Assembly: GCA_963995505.1 (NCBI GenBank)
Contig: OZ023198.1
Span: 13,383,141-13,447,140 of the forward strand
Length of the DNA: 64,000 nt
Origin: Hypericum androsaemum
Taxonomy: Eukaryota > Streptophyta > Magnoliopsida > Malpighiales > Hypericaceae
Reading direction: 5' to 3'
Both the position numbers and the translations under genes were made by a program. Every line of letters starts with the position of its first letter. Positions within the stretch are counted from its first letter, which is position 1. Below the pieces are notes generated by a model that had not been told where the DNA came from, ran no database searches, and was given only the letters and a program-made list of their open reading frames with translations. Positions 11,105 through 22,639 of the stretch are shown here, piece by piece.

Positions 11105-11538
11105 TGATGCATTTCCCTAGTTGCGGAGTTTTGAACTCTTGTGTTATGACTCGAGCTGGCATGGGAATGGGGTTTTTGACATGTTGTGGTAGAGGTCAAC
11201 TCCTCCTTAGATCTTTTTTGTGTCAGCCGCGGAATGGGACGGGACCATCTGCAGGCCAATTTGATCAGCCGGGTACGAGAGTTGCTTGATTGGGACTCGA
11301 CAACACATATACACCATATCTTTAGAGAGTGGAATCGAGTGGCATATTTCTTTTCAAAGCATGCTTTGACCATAAATTATGCATATGTTATATTTGATAT
11401 CCCATTTAATTTTTGTACTGATATTTATGTAGATAATTTAAAGAGAGTTAGCTTTCTTCGATATACTCGAACTGATACTATAACACTTGATAATAAAAAT
11501 TAGTAGAAATCTTAGCATTCATTTCTACGAAAAAAATC
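11105..11538 (+). mobile_element. LINE fragment, RNase H end
   Basis: This block is absent from the duplicate at 15165-15180. It encodes part of a plant LINE-type RNase H (RVT_3) domain: VVEVNSSLDLF, then LISRVRELLDWD, then HHIFREWNRVAYF and FSKHALT, ending in a short tail with a seven-A run at 11531-11537. The canonical motif here is RExNxVAD; the D is lost (REWNRVAY). No reverse transcriptase portion is present. Confidence 0.65.
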
Positions 11539-12082
11539 TAACGAAGAGACATGTTCATGGTTTTGTTTTTACAATATTGGCTCCAAACGTCATCATGATA
11601 TTAGAATCCTGATGTCACAATGTTAACCCTTGAGAAAGACCTCGGAAAAAATTAGTTTCAAGAGATTAATTAAGAAATGTTTGATGTACCTTTTCTTTTT
11701 GTTAAAGCTTGAATATTTATATAAAAAATTAAACCTTATCAAGATTTGATATTTACAAGTCGTTATACACATTGTACCGTTTAGGCAAATGCTTTGGTCG
11801 AAGCACCATCTTTTCGAATAAAAAAATCAAGACGACGAGGGAAATGTTAAAAAACACTTAATCTGAAGCACTCCCATTCCTAACCCGTAGCAATTCAGTG
11901 CCTTTTTCTTAGTCCGCCCAATAAGATGTTAGATGTAGGGGTGAGTATGTTGTTGTTTTTCTGGAGATGATACACTCGATGTGGTTCAAGAAAGGAACAT
12001 AAGGGTGGATGGCGATCAAAATAGACCTGAAAAGGCGTATGACAGACTTAAATGAGACTTCATTGAAGATACTCTTCGAGAC

Positions 12083-12757
12083 TTGGGACTGCCACACCAC
12101 CTAATTATGATCATTATGCAATGTGTAACAAGTTCAACAATGAGAGTACTTTGGAATGGTGAGATGTCGGAGGAATTCCATCCTTCTTGGGGACTCCGAC
12201 AGGGCGATCTACTTTCGCCATACCTGTTTGTCATTTGCACGGAAAAACTTTTCCAATGGATAGCGCTCGCTGTCAGACAAAAAAGATGGAAGCCGATTAG
12301 GGCAACAAGGAAAGGTCTGAAAGTGACACACTTGTTCTTCGTGTATAACATTGTTCTATTTGCAGAGGCATCAATGGAGAAAGTTCAACTCATTAAATAT
12401 GGATTGGAGACTTTTTGCCATGCTGCGGGTCAGAGGGTAAGCTTGGCCAAATCCCGAGTGTTCTTCTCAAAAAATGTATCAAGAGATACGAGCCAGCAAC
12501 TCAGCCAAAGAATGGGAATACAGGCAACTTCAGATCTTGGTAAATACTTGGGCATCCCAGCCCTACACTCCCGAGTGGCAAACAACACTTTCCAATATAT
12601 TGTTGAAAAAGCACAGGCAAGATGTTCTAGTTTGAAGGCCAAGCAATTAACCATGGCAGGGAGAGTGACTTTAGTGAGGTCAGTCCTGTCAACTCTCCGA
12701 TTTTATGCTATGCAAGTAGTTCACTTTCTGAAGGGGCTCTGTGACAAGAAGAGCTAA
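12083..12757 (+). pseudogene. LINE reverse transcriptase fragment
   Basis: An open stretch of 224 codons carries LRQGDLLSPYLFVICTE, the conserved LRQGDPLSPYLF box of plant non-LTR reverse transcriptases, and GKYLGIP. In place of the active-site YADD/FADD the frame reads FFVYNIVLFAEA, so the two metal-binding aspartates are gone. Downstream, RVTLVRSVLSTL matches the end of the reverse transcriptase module. It belongs to the LINE described above and cannot be active. Confidence 0.88.
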
Positions 12758-13358
12758 TGAAGCATTACTCACAAAGCTTGGATGGCATTTGCTAAAATAT
12801 CCTGAAGAATGCTGGGCTCAGGTTCTCTCCAAAAAGTACCAGAAGAAATAGCAGAATCAGATCACCCTTACGTCCTGCTCCAAGCAGTCAGCGGTATGGG
12901 CAGGCATCACAAAAGTTGTAGAACATGTGATTAAAGGAGCAAGATGGTCACTAGGAGATAGACAGAAGGTTCGGTTCTGGCTGGATGCTTGGATCCCTGG
13001 AGTGGGTCTGCTCATCAAGCAAGGGCTCCAAATCCCAGGTGAGGAATTGAACAAGAAGGTCTGCAACTATTAGATTGAGAACCAAGGTCGGAATTGGACC
13101 GAACTCGAGGCACTCATACCAAAAAACTGGAAAAAGAAGCTTCAAGCTATCTGGGTAGACAATAAGGACAACAACCAGGATACGCTTGCCTGACAATACT
13201 TTACAAATGGGGTATTCTCAGCCAAGTTAGCTTACTGGGCACTTATCTCTGGAAATAACACACAAAGCGCCAACAATGCTAGCTGGAACCAGGTTTGGAA
13301 GCTGAGGGTCCCTGAAAAAATTAGGCTCTTCTTGTGGAACTACTTAAAAGGATGAATC

Positions 13359-14283
13359 ATGACTAATAGAGAGAGATTTATGAGATACATTGCTCCTAAT
13401 TCTTATTGCCCAACATGCCTAGATAAAGTGGAGTCAATCATCCACTTGTTTCGTGACTGCCCAGTTTCCAAGCAAATATGGTGGCAGCTGGTCCCTGCTG
13501 AAAATAGAGGAGATTTTTTCACTGCTAATCAACATGACTGATTTTACTAGAATCTATGGATACAAGAATACCCTGGATTGGATATGCCATGAAATACAAT
13601 CTTTGCTACAATGTGCTAGTGGACTTGGTGATGGAGAAAAAACAACGTTGCTTTTGATACGGAACAACCTCCCATCAATAAGCTAGCGTTTATTAAAGTG
13701 TATGCAGCAGAGTTTGAGAAATCATGGAGAGAGAACTCCAACTTGAAGAGAACAGAAAGTGTGGACAGGGTAATAAGCCGAAGATGGACCCCTCCAAGAG
13801 AAAATTAGTTCAAATTAAATACTGATGGATCATCTAAAGGGAATCCAGGACCAGCCGGATAGGGATTCTTCGGGCAAGTGGCTGCTAGGTTTCGTGCAGC
13901 TAACATGTCATTGCGTGGCGCTAACATCGGAGATTTGGGCTATCTGGCGAGGCCTACAACTAGCAAGAGTGGCGAAGCTCCAACAACTCATCGTAGAGAC
14001 GGACTCCCAGCAAGCTGTTGTCTACCTAACCGAGGGCATTGCGAAGGAAGATCCTTTGTACAACCTCGAGAGTAACTGTCAATACCTAATCCACCTTTAC
14101 GGTAGGGTTGAGGTAGTTCACTGTAGTCGTGAGTGCAACAGGGTGGAGAATAAGTTATCAAATCTTGCACTTTATTTTGCAGATGGATTACATGTCCTAG
14201 ACAGTCCTCCGAATGATTGTATCCCCTTACTAAGGGAGGACTTATCGACTTTTTCTTCTGATGTAATTTCAGTTTATGAATGA
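13359..14283 (+). pseudogene. LINE zinc-binding and RNase H fragments
   Basis: At 13359-13541 the frame gives APNSYCPTCLD...IIHLFRDCPVSKQIW, the C-x2-C...H-x5-C zinc-binding region of plant LINE RT proteins. After frame changes, 13825-14283 encodes an RNase H-like domain with TSEIWAIWRGLQLA, LIVETDSQQAVVYL and HCSRECNRVENKLSNLA, and a stop near the poly-A. The VAD aspartate is replaced (VEN), another sign of decay. Confidence 0.8.
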
Positions 14284-14814
14284 AAGAGTATCAAGCACTC
14301 ACCATTTTCACCAAAAAAAATGTAGGGGTGAGTATCAAGTCAAGCAAAACTGTCAAATTTAAATTATAGAAAGAGCAAACGGATAGAACGAACAGTTTTG
14401 CGGTGCAATTTTTGGCCAAAATCGCACATGCGGTTTCATGTTTGGTGTCAATTTTTATAAAATAAAAAAAGTCAAATCAACTCATAATATAATATGACTT
14501 TTTTTATATGTAAAATATATATATAGGTCATTTTCAACCAGAATATCTACCTTATTTTTGATCCCCTATAAAAATAAAATAAATAATCTATAACATCAAG
14601 TGCTTGCAATTATGATCCCGGTGAATGGAGAAATGAGGAGGTCACACAAAAGCACACTAAAATAAAACTCTTCACTCAATAGAATCTACTAAAAAAATTT
14701 ATTTTTTATCTTGAAAAATTCATCGAAAAGTTAAGAACAAGAAGAAATTTATCTTCTAAACAGGTCAATAGACTATAAGATATTTCTTTATTGATTTCGG
14801 GTTTAGATTTATGT

Positions 14815-15620
14815 CTAAGAAAAAAGGAATAGAGGTTTCTATGGTTTATTATACAGAAAGAGTAGGAAACAATGTTTCGGACGACATGATTTTTTTTAAT
14901 GTCATATTTTAATTATATTTAGCATTATATTCTATCATTTCAATCTAAACTGGTAGTCTAACCAGATAAATTCATCCGACCGCCAGTCAACAATGAGCAC
15001 CAATTTAATCTTCCTCTGTATTTTGATATAACCATTTTCTTTAGAAAACAATAGAAAAGAGGTTGGAAATTACTTAAAAAGAAGGCAACAACAGAAAATT
15101 TATTTGATAATTTACCCTCTAGCTCTATAATATTCTGAAATAATATACAGCCAAGCTCTTGATCACTCCATCTACCGAAGAGACGTGGTCGTGGTCTTGT
15201 TCTTAAAATATTGGCTTCGAACGTCAATATGGTATTAAAATCCTGATGTCACAATGTTATCCCTTGAAAAAGACCTCTGAAAAAAAAATTAGTTTCAAGA
15301 GATTAATTAAGAAATGTTTGATGCACCTTTTCTTTTTGTTAAAGCTTGAATATTTATATCAAAAATTAAACTTTACTAAAGTTTGAAACTTTCAACTTTG
15401 TCAAATCATTCTACTTTTTTGTACCTCTAAATTAAATACTTTGGTTGAAGCACCTTTTCTTCGAATTTAAAAAGTCCAAGACGACGAGGGAAATGTTAAA
15501 ATGTACCTAATCTGAAACACTCCCTTTCGTAAGTAATTCGTAGCAATCCAATGTCATTTTAAAAATATACCTAATCTGAAGCACTCCTAATCATGTTTGG
15601 TGTCAATTTTTATAAATGCC
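14815..15620. repeat. AAA-ATPase upstream flank, copy B'
   Basis: Collinear with 10395-14465 once three insertions are removed. It starts with the same AATAGAGGTTTCTATGG that precedes the AAA-ATPase gene, but no AAA-ATPase coding sequence follows on its left; 14470-14810 is AT-rich and unrecognisable. It acts as the empty-site reference for the solo LTR and the RNase H scrap. Confidence 0.8.
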
Positions 15621-15916
15621 AAACCGACTTGTATTTATTGCAAATTTTATGTACCAAACTTTTAGTTTAATCATCTTATATAAATAATTTTCTTCAAAAA
15701 TATGGTCAGTTAAATCTTAATCCGTGGTTAACTAAGTGAATCAGTTAGTATAAGTCTGTTAACTAGCAGTCTAATAACATTGATCACTGGTCTTACTGTA
15801 TTTCAAGTTTTCAGATTAATTCAATCCGTTTTGGTCTACGAGTGAACCAGAAATTCAATAACATCATTGGTCCAACCATCATAGTCCTGGGTGACGGCCG
15901 GAAAATGTTTTCTAAA

Positions 15917-17243
15917 GGGCAAATTATGTTTAGGTCCCTAAAGTTTAACAAAATAACGCGTAGAATCTAGACTGTTTCGAAACCCCAATTTTCATCCTCT
16001 AAGTTTAAAAATATGCACCTTTCAGATCCCTATCGATTGCACCGCTGATGCCATCAATCAACATTGTATTCGTCGGCTGCTGCTGCCCCTGGACAACAGC
16101 CCCCTCATTGAACTACGAGTACGAGACAAGCAGATACGACTGCCTCGCTGCTGCCACAGAAGTACGAGTATGAGACGACCGACGTGACGGTAATTGCAAG
16201 CATGACTCCCTCACCGCCATGGAATTCATGGACATAACGATAATTACAATGACGTCTCTTTCCCAGCGTCTCGCACACCGCCACAGAATTCATGGATGAT
16301 TTACCCTCACAATCCACAGAATTCATAGACTATGGCAACATTAGCTTTCACTTCCAATCGAGGTTCATATAATTCCAATTAGCGGCGATTAGAATTTTTT
16401 ATTAGAAATGAGAAACCCTAAATTAAACTAGAGTGACTAACGAAAGGTAGGTAGGATGGTAACGGATCTCGTCTCGTTTCCCAGGTATCGGTGGGGTCAA
16501 TTTTCACCCCTTACGGAAATGGCAAAACTTTTCTTAGGAAGAGAACAAAATTCAATGTCGTATAAAGTTCCGAGATTTAGGTCAACTCGCCTAAATTTTT
16601 CCGACAAAAAAAAAAAATTGAGTGTGTCGCATTAGGTTTTCAGGTTTTGGGCCGACCTCACCTTCTGAATCTATGGACCAGAAAATCCATATTGTTCGCT
16701 TCATGTTCTTCTCTTCGAGAAATTGCAGCTTGGCCACCGTGATTTTAAGACCCGTTGTAATGTTGTTTTCCAAAACCAAAATGGTGTTTTTTTATAAGTA
16801 CTAAAATGGTGCTTGTCGTTTGCTAGATGGTGGATTTAATTAAAATGGTGGATGTGAGCTTCTCTGGGTAACATTTGGGGAGGTGGTGGTGGTTTTTTTT
16901 TGGGGGAGGTGGTGGGTTTTAATTAGGAAGAAGAAGAGAGAAAAAATGTTGGTCGGACATGGGGTTAGGCGATCAGAGAATAAGACCGGAGAAGAAAAGG
17001 TAACCTGAGAAAAAGGTCGGTAGGTTGAGACAGATGGACGTAATTTTCTTTACTTTTTAAGGGTATAGAAAAGTAATTTTCATGATTAAAAGAATCATAA
17101 ATCGATGGGTCACATCAGTGGTGTGATTGGCAAAGACCTGAGATGTATTTTTTCAAATTTAGAGAACGAAAATAAGAGTTTCGAAATAGTAATAATCCTA
17201 ATAATAATTTTGTTAAACCCAAGAAAATGAAAATAATTTACCC
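15917..17243. mobile_element. Long-TIR element of the GGGCAAATTA family
   Basis: The left end GGGCAAATTATG and the reverse complement of the right end GGGTAAATTATTTTC pair over roughly 150 bp. Both carry AAGTTT/GGGTTTAACAAAAT and TTTCGAAAC segments and end near a TGATG.CATC motif. Flanks are TTTTCTAAA and TTTTTTAAA, a 9-bp duplication with one mismatch. The interior (16070-16980) has a gene-like GC content and internal repeats (GAATTCATGGA twice, GTACGAGTA/TGAGAC twice) but no transposase. Confidence 0.7.
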
Positions 17244-17249
17244 TTTTTT

Positions 17250-17520
17250 AAAATGATCAAAGACCTCCTCTACTGAGAGACGTGCTCCATTCTTAATCTC
17301 CTCCTTCAATTATTATCGCTGACGTTACATTAATTTAAAATCCTGATGGCACGGCGTGAAACGAAGTTTCCTGTTTCTCACCTGATTGGGCAAAGACCTC
17401 TGGTCTCTTTAGTCTCCCAAAGATTGATTAAAAAATTTCTGAAGCATCTTTTCTTTAAATTAAAAAGGAGCAAGACAACTTCATAAGAAAAGTTGACTCG
17501 TACCTAATCGAACCAGAAAA
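17250..17520. repeat. Diverged third copy of the AAA-ATPase flank (B'')
   Basis: AAAATCCTGATGGCAC, CAAAGACCTCTG, AAAGATTGATTAAAAAATTT and GCATCTTTTCTTTAAATTAAAAAG line up with the B and B' blocks (AAAATCCTGATGTCAC and following). It is more diverged, so it reflects an older duplication. Confidence 0.55.
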
Positions 17521-18590
17521 TTTATTAACGCTAAATGATAGTTTCGTTAAGATTTTTATGTGGAAGACATGACTTTAGAAGTTTTTATTAAGTAGTTACG
17601 TTACAATACAACAAAGTAGAGTACATAGATACATACCGAAAGACAATAAGAAAGCCATTTTTTCTAAGTAGAATATTATTATTTCTCAAAAAAACACATA
17701 AGATGATTACATCCTACATCGAGTACGATACTTAAGGTATTATATAAACACGTATCATAACTAAACTACGATCAGAGCTATCTATGAAGATTTCCAAAAT
17801 ATCCCCACTAATTATACCGAAGTGTCATTTCCACAAATCTTCCCTACTTGCACCTAAACAAAAAAAGTCCCCAAAACCCCAATAATTATGCTTCACTAAA
17901 AGTCACGCAGAATTATGAATCGTTGTTTTTTGTTTCCGTTCATCGAACTGCAACATTATTGTAAAGGTTGTTCCCTTCAGGTTTCTGATGCTTTTGTTCT
18001 AAAATCCACCATTATGTGAAACATGTACAAGGTAACTAGAATGTGATAGTCCATTATATGAAGAAGATTGTTTGCTTAGTAAATTCTTAGAAGCATCACA
18101 AGAAAATATCAAGTTCTACTCTTTTTAGGTGCTTAGATCTTTTTAGTTCTTCCAAGAAAAAAAATCTGATATAATAGGCGCTCTTACGTAGTGGAATACG
18201 ATTTTTTTTTTCAAATTGCCTAATATTATTACTCGATCAACTAATTCATACTACACTCGAAAATTTCAAGAAGGTAGCAAAGGCTTAATCGATCATGATG
18301 TGCTTTTAACTTTCAAAAAAATCATGATATGTTTTTCTGGGCCTGAGCCCAAAATGTCTCACATGTGGGCAAGATAGTAGTACGTTCATGGGCTTGTTCA
18401 TTCCCGGCTGAAGCCAATATGTAACACATGAATTGACATAACATGGATCCGAACAAAATTTTACCACGATTCTCGTATAAATATGATTCGATATATTTAA
18501 CTATTAGTAATTTGTGGATCGGGTTAACCGACCATATATGTAAATCTGATGTACCAAATTAATGAAATATTAATTAGGCCGTTGATTTAG
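17520..18590. other. Intergenic, no supported gene
   Basis: AT-rich spacer with no recognisable coding or structural feature. Confidence 0.5.
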
Positions 18591-18594
18591 TGAC

Positions 18595-20580
18595 TGCAAT
18601 GAGATAGTAACTTAGAGGAAATGAGGTGCCCGTTAATACGTGTCTGCTCTGCCACTAATACTACAGGGATTAGGTTAAATTAAGGGGTAATTTTACTTTG
18701 TACTATGTGGTTTCACACTTTTAAACTTAGCTACCATGTATCGTTTAGGTGACGAAGATTTCAAAATTTGAGAATTTTGATGATAAATTTTTAACCATAA
18801 TTGATTTCGTCCCAGTTGACATTTACAAGATTATCCATGTCAATACCACATCATATATCTATCCTAAGTGGCGTTGACGTGGATAAGTTAAAAAAATTAA
18901 TTGAATGTCTAGCATCTAACAACGACCATAAAATCACTTCTAAAAGAACCATAAAACCCCAATTTTTTAATCCAAAAATTTGTCTTTTCACCGAGCAGAA
19001 AACAAGCTCAGACACAGATTTAACTTGTTCCTCTAAATCAAATATTATAATTTGGGGGTTAGGTCTCCTCCTTTTAGTGGATTTACATCTGGGATTGAAA
19101 AGACTAGTTCAATTGATTTTAATTTTGAGAGAGGTTGGGCTCCTCCGTTCAATTGCTGGTGTTGTCCCTGGTTATCAGGAGCCGGTCATCCTCTCCGGAA
19201 ACTGGGATTTTATGGTTTTTTTTAGAAGTGGTTTTATGGTTATTGTTAGATGTTAAGCATTTAATTATTTTTTTAATTTATTCACGTCAGCGCCACATAG
19301 AATAGAGAAATATGATGTAGATAACTTTGTAAATGCCAACTGGAACAAAATTAATCATGGTTAGAAGTTTGTCACAAAAAATATCAAATTTCGAAATTTT
19401 AGTCAGTTAAGTGATAAAAGAGAAGTAAAAAAAGTGAGGTTACCCTTAAATTAATGGGTAATGGATTGGTTGAACTTGCTTCCGTGTACCAATCCAATTC
19501 CCCCAATTTTTTTATCCGGTAGAATTTCTAGCTTTCACATTATTGGGAGGATTCTTAATTCGTTAAGCCAGCTCGCAAAGATGGGAACTGGTAGAAAGTG
19601 TGGCTCGATTTACTATGATTCTTTAATTCAGAATATTATAACATTAATTTCTAAAAAGTCAAAATATTAATGTGTTTAAAAAGAATTTAACATTCAACAC
19701 AAAACCTGAAGTATTTGGTATTTACGATTTTTTATTTTGAAATTCTTCGACATGCTCATTCAGAAAGAAATTTATTAGGCCAAATTTGCATACGGCCAAA
19801 TGTGGTTAATGTATGGACCAGTCGTGTTTTTTAAAATCATGCGAAAGATCATTATATTCATAAACAGTAAATAATTTATAGTTGTTATCATGATAAATGT
19901 CTATACCAATAATTTTCATATATGTAATATTTACAAATTTGAAATTTGATATGCTCACTTAAAAGTCAAAACAATTATTAGGCCAAAATTTACATTTGAC
20001 TGATTTAACTTGCGTACCATGAAACAAAGGATAGTACGAAAGTAACAAAACAGAAATTAACATGTTTTACCAGTATGTTATAATTTTATTGTTATTAATT
20101 AGTATTTATTATGTTATATTTGTTACAAGTAATTTATCTTCTAATTTGTTGGCCCTTTTGTAATTCTAATCGTAATAAATTTACAATTATGAGATTCGTC
20201 ATTATTAGATATTGTTATTTCTGATTTTTTTATTAACAATTAAAATACTTTAACTCCTTGTGAATGTCACTTTCTTTTTGTGGTGTGAACAATAACGAAA
20301 AAGTTTAAGCAAAAGAAAGTTTTAACGATGTTAAATACTAAATAGAACTTGGAAGTGGTCGTATATAACTCCAAATTGTAAACCTGTAACACGTGCAAAC
20401 TAGTGTTTATATTCCCCTCCTTTTATTTTTCAATAGTTTTTTTTTCATTTTTTCCCGCATCAAATTAAAAGTTTGTTCTCTCTCGGAAAAAGCTAAAGGT
20501 TGGTTCGATTGGAACTTACCCAAATAATCAGTTATTTTTTAATAGTGGAGAATAAAAAAATTTCTTTATTCAAATACTCA
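18595..20580. repeat. AAA-ATPase 3'-side flank, copy A'
   Basis: Same marker order as 6830-7780 (GGATTAGG, AATGGGTAATGGATTGG, CTAGCTTTCACATTAT, AACACGTGCAAACTAG, AAAGGTTGGTTCGATTGGAA), with a TIR element inserted at 18684-19445 and extra AT-rich sequence at 19800-20330. No RPS15 or AAA-ATPase sequence follows it. Confidence 0.75.
18684..19445. mobile_element. TIR element with perfect 9-bp target duplication
   Basis: A 762-bp block is flanked by TTAAATTAA at 18675-18683 and 19446-19454. The ends GGGGTAATTTTAC and (reverse complement of the right end) GGGTAACCTCAC are inverted. A longer internal inverted pair is clear: TTCGTCCCAGTTGACATTTA against TTTGTTCCAGTTGGCATTTA. The other copy of this region (about 6897-6910) has no insertion. 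Long open frames inside it are chance. Confidence 0.82.
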
Positions 20581-21235
20581 TTAGATCGATTAATTAAATT
20601 TTTTTGAGTCGAGTGGTTCCAATGGAAACAACCTATTTTGTTTTCTTTAATAAGATGCTTTCCTTTACTCCTTGGATAAAGACCCGTTTGAAATAGTGGA
20701 GAATACATTTTTCCCTGTGATCTTTTTATTTTGTATTTTTTTTTCGTGTGATCAACAATAACTAATGTGGAACCAAATGATTCCGATTCTTGAAGATATT
20801 GATGGTTGAATACATTAATTAAATGCAAATGAAAGGAAATGTCCCATTTAACCAAATTTCACCAAATTCAAGTAGATATTAATGGATTGCAACATGAAAA
20901 TTAATCTCATTTAATCAAAATTTAGGAAATTCAAGTAGAAACTAATGGATTGCGTATAGTCTGGATGTGTATTAATTGTGACATTAAAACGATATCTCAA
21001 GCTCTTCACCACTTAATTTATCAAGTCAAAATTAGATCCTAGTAGAGTCCTTACTCGTGACTTTTTCTTAATTCACATTTTGAGTTCATAAAATGTACAA
21101 AATTTAACACAGTTATATTTTAATAATTCGAATTCGAAACTTTACTACATGATCAACATATTTAAATTCGAACCAAACTTTAATAAAATATCATTGCTAA
21201 AGTCAATTTCACATGTACATGTTAGACATGTCAAG
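20580..21235. other. Intergenic, no supported gene
   Basis: AT-rich; a short direct repeat with the core ATTCAAGTAGA occurs near 20865 and 20930. Nothing coding. Confidence 0.5.
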
Positions 21236-21718
21236 GGATCACGTCGTGACGGGTCTGGATTGGGCACGGAATGCTCAGATTCCGAACCGTTCGGAATGAA
21301 GACACGCGGGGACTTTTTTGCAAACGCGCTAAAATATAGGGACCAAAATGAAAAAAACCACGCACGAACGCAGGCCGGATACAAATGTCATTATCACATA
21401 ACTGTGCATGTCAATATCACATAACTGTGCATGCCACTATCACATAACTGCGCATGCCAGTGTGACCTTTTTGCAAAAATGCTAAAATATGGGGGACCAA
21501 AATGAAAAAAACCACGCGTGCCATTATCATCAACGGGGACTTGCCACTGTCAAAAATACACATGCCATTATCACATAACTGCGCTTGCCATTATCACATT
21601 ACTGCACTTGTCATTATCACATAACTACGCTTGCCACTGCGGTCCCCTTTCACTCCAAACCGTACGGAATCGATTCCTTCACTCCGTGCTCAATCCACTC
21701 CCCGTCGTGACACAAATG
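21236..21718. mobile_element. TIR element with internal minisatellite
   Basis: The left end (CGTCGTGACGGG...GGATTGGGCACGGAATG...GATTCCGAACCGTTCGGA) and the right end pair as inverted repeats over about 55 bp: the right end reversed reads CACGACGGGG...GGATTGAGCACGGAGTG...GATTCCGTACGG. Between them, 21385-21630 holds at least seven imperfect copies of a unit near 23 bp containing ATTATCACATAACTGCG and a CATGCC spacer. No target duplication is clear. Confidence 0.6.
21385..21635 (+). repeat. Minisatellite, ATCACATAACTG core
   Basis: Tandem, imperfect units (TATCACATAACTGTGCATG, TATCACATAACTGCGCATG, TATCACATAACTGCGCTTG and similar), broken near 21460-21540 by a second copy of a TTTTTGCAAA..GCTAAAATAT..GGACCAAAATGAAA segment that also occurs at 21316-21357. 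Confidence 0.75.
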
Positions 21719-21719
21719 A

Positions 21720-22630
21720 CCTCTCGTGGAATTAATTTCTGATGTTTCTGATCTGTGTATGTGGCAATTGACCGAGAAATTCTATAGAAAAAAACCCGAG
21801 TTTTTCGATGATATGCTCAGAAATATAATTATATAAAGGCAAGTGCAAATTGCAAAAGCATTTTCTTTTAAATGTTATAATCATGTCTGGTAAGGCATTG
21901 ATCTCGTGGAGGACGCGTAATTCTGTTATTTATTGAACCAATACTTCTAATTTTTTTAAATATATGTTCATATAGTATGAACAAATTAATTGGTGGAGCA
22001 CTAGTCAGTATTATTTGTTTCTTGTTCCACCGTGTAAATATAAAATAAAATAAAGTAAAGGGGCCCTTCGAGAGAAAGAAGGTAAAGGGTGAGAGACAAA
22101 CCTGACAAAGAAAAAAGCATAGGACCCATGTTATTTTATGGTTTTCGCAACAACAAAAAAAGATCTCGAGGTGCTTCCTTTAGATTAATTCCACCATAAT
22201 CTTGGTAAGGAGTACCAAAATTTAGATGAATAAAAATTTAGTAAAATTTATGAAAGAGTAAGTGAAATACATAATACTAAATTATACTTAACTATATTAA
22301 AATTGCATTAGTTAAATGCACTATTGTCATATTTTTAACACATCGATTAACAGTAATTTAAATTTTAGATTTTGAGAATGTTGATGCATTAGAATGTTGC
22401 TGAATCTAGAGATTTTTGGGAAATTTTGGGGTGTTTTCTATTACTCTTCAGTTGGATCAGTGAAAATTAATAAACTAATCATACAAACCATCCGACCAAA
22501 ATTGGAATTTTTGAGCGGTTCATAAGCTATTTGAGTTTCATTAACAAAAGATTCCGAAAAGACTATGATCAGACCGACGGGTGGACCGCGTTTTCGAAAC
22601 ATTGCTTTCTCATCGACCATGAGCTTAACA
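21720..22630. other. Upstream region of the phospholipase C gene
   Basis: AT-rich, with a GGGGCCCTTCGAGAGAAAGAAGG patch near 22060. The expected first exon with the EF-hand-like domain is not recognisable as an intact frame here. Confidence 0.4.
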
Positions 22631-22639
22631 CCTCCACAT

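Larger units (their letters stand above)
11949..14319 (+). mobile_element. 5'-truncated LINE with 16-bp target duplication
   Basis: The element is flanked by a perfect 16-bp repeat ATGTAGGGGTGAGTAT at 11933-11948 and 14320-14335 and ends in an A run. Reading through many frame breaks, the order is a reverse transcriptase start (MAIKIDL at about 12009, then a tgg-to-tga stop in the LKWDFIEDTLRDLGLP region), palm and thumb (12083-12757, LRQGDLLSPYLFV), zinc-binding RVT domain (13359-13541) and RNase H (13825-14283). The catalytic FADD box is replaced by VYNI at about 12341. The element is dead and lacks the endonuclease half. Confidence 0.88.
10380..14465. repeat. AAA-ATPase upstream flank, copy B (with nested insertions)
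   Basis: The upstream flank of the AAA-ATPase gene, from ATAGAGGTTTCTATGG through GTAGGAAAC, ATTTAGCATTATATTCTATC, TTTTGATATAACCATTTTCTT, AATCCTGATGTCACAATGTTA and AGTTTCAAGAGATTAATTAA to CATGTTTGGTGTCAATTTTT, recurs in order at 14815-15620. The copy here is stretched by three insertions: a solo LTR (10565-10947), a LINE scrap (about 11105-11538) and a 5'-truncated LINE (11949-14319). Confidence 0.8.

Noticed and set aside
18801..19256. 151-codon open frame on the plus strand
   Set aside because: It lies wholly inside a TIR element and resembles no protein; chance frame.
21149..21742. Open frames over the 21.2-21.7 kb repeat
   Set aside because: They follow the minisatellite period and vanish with unit variation.
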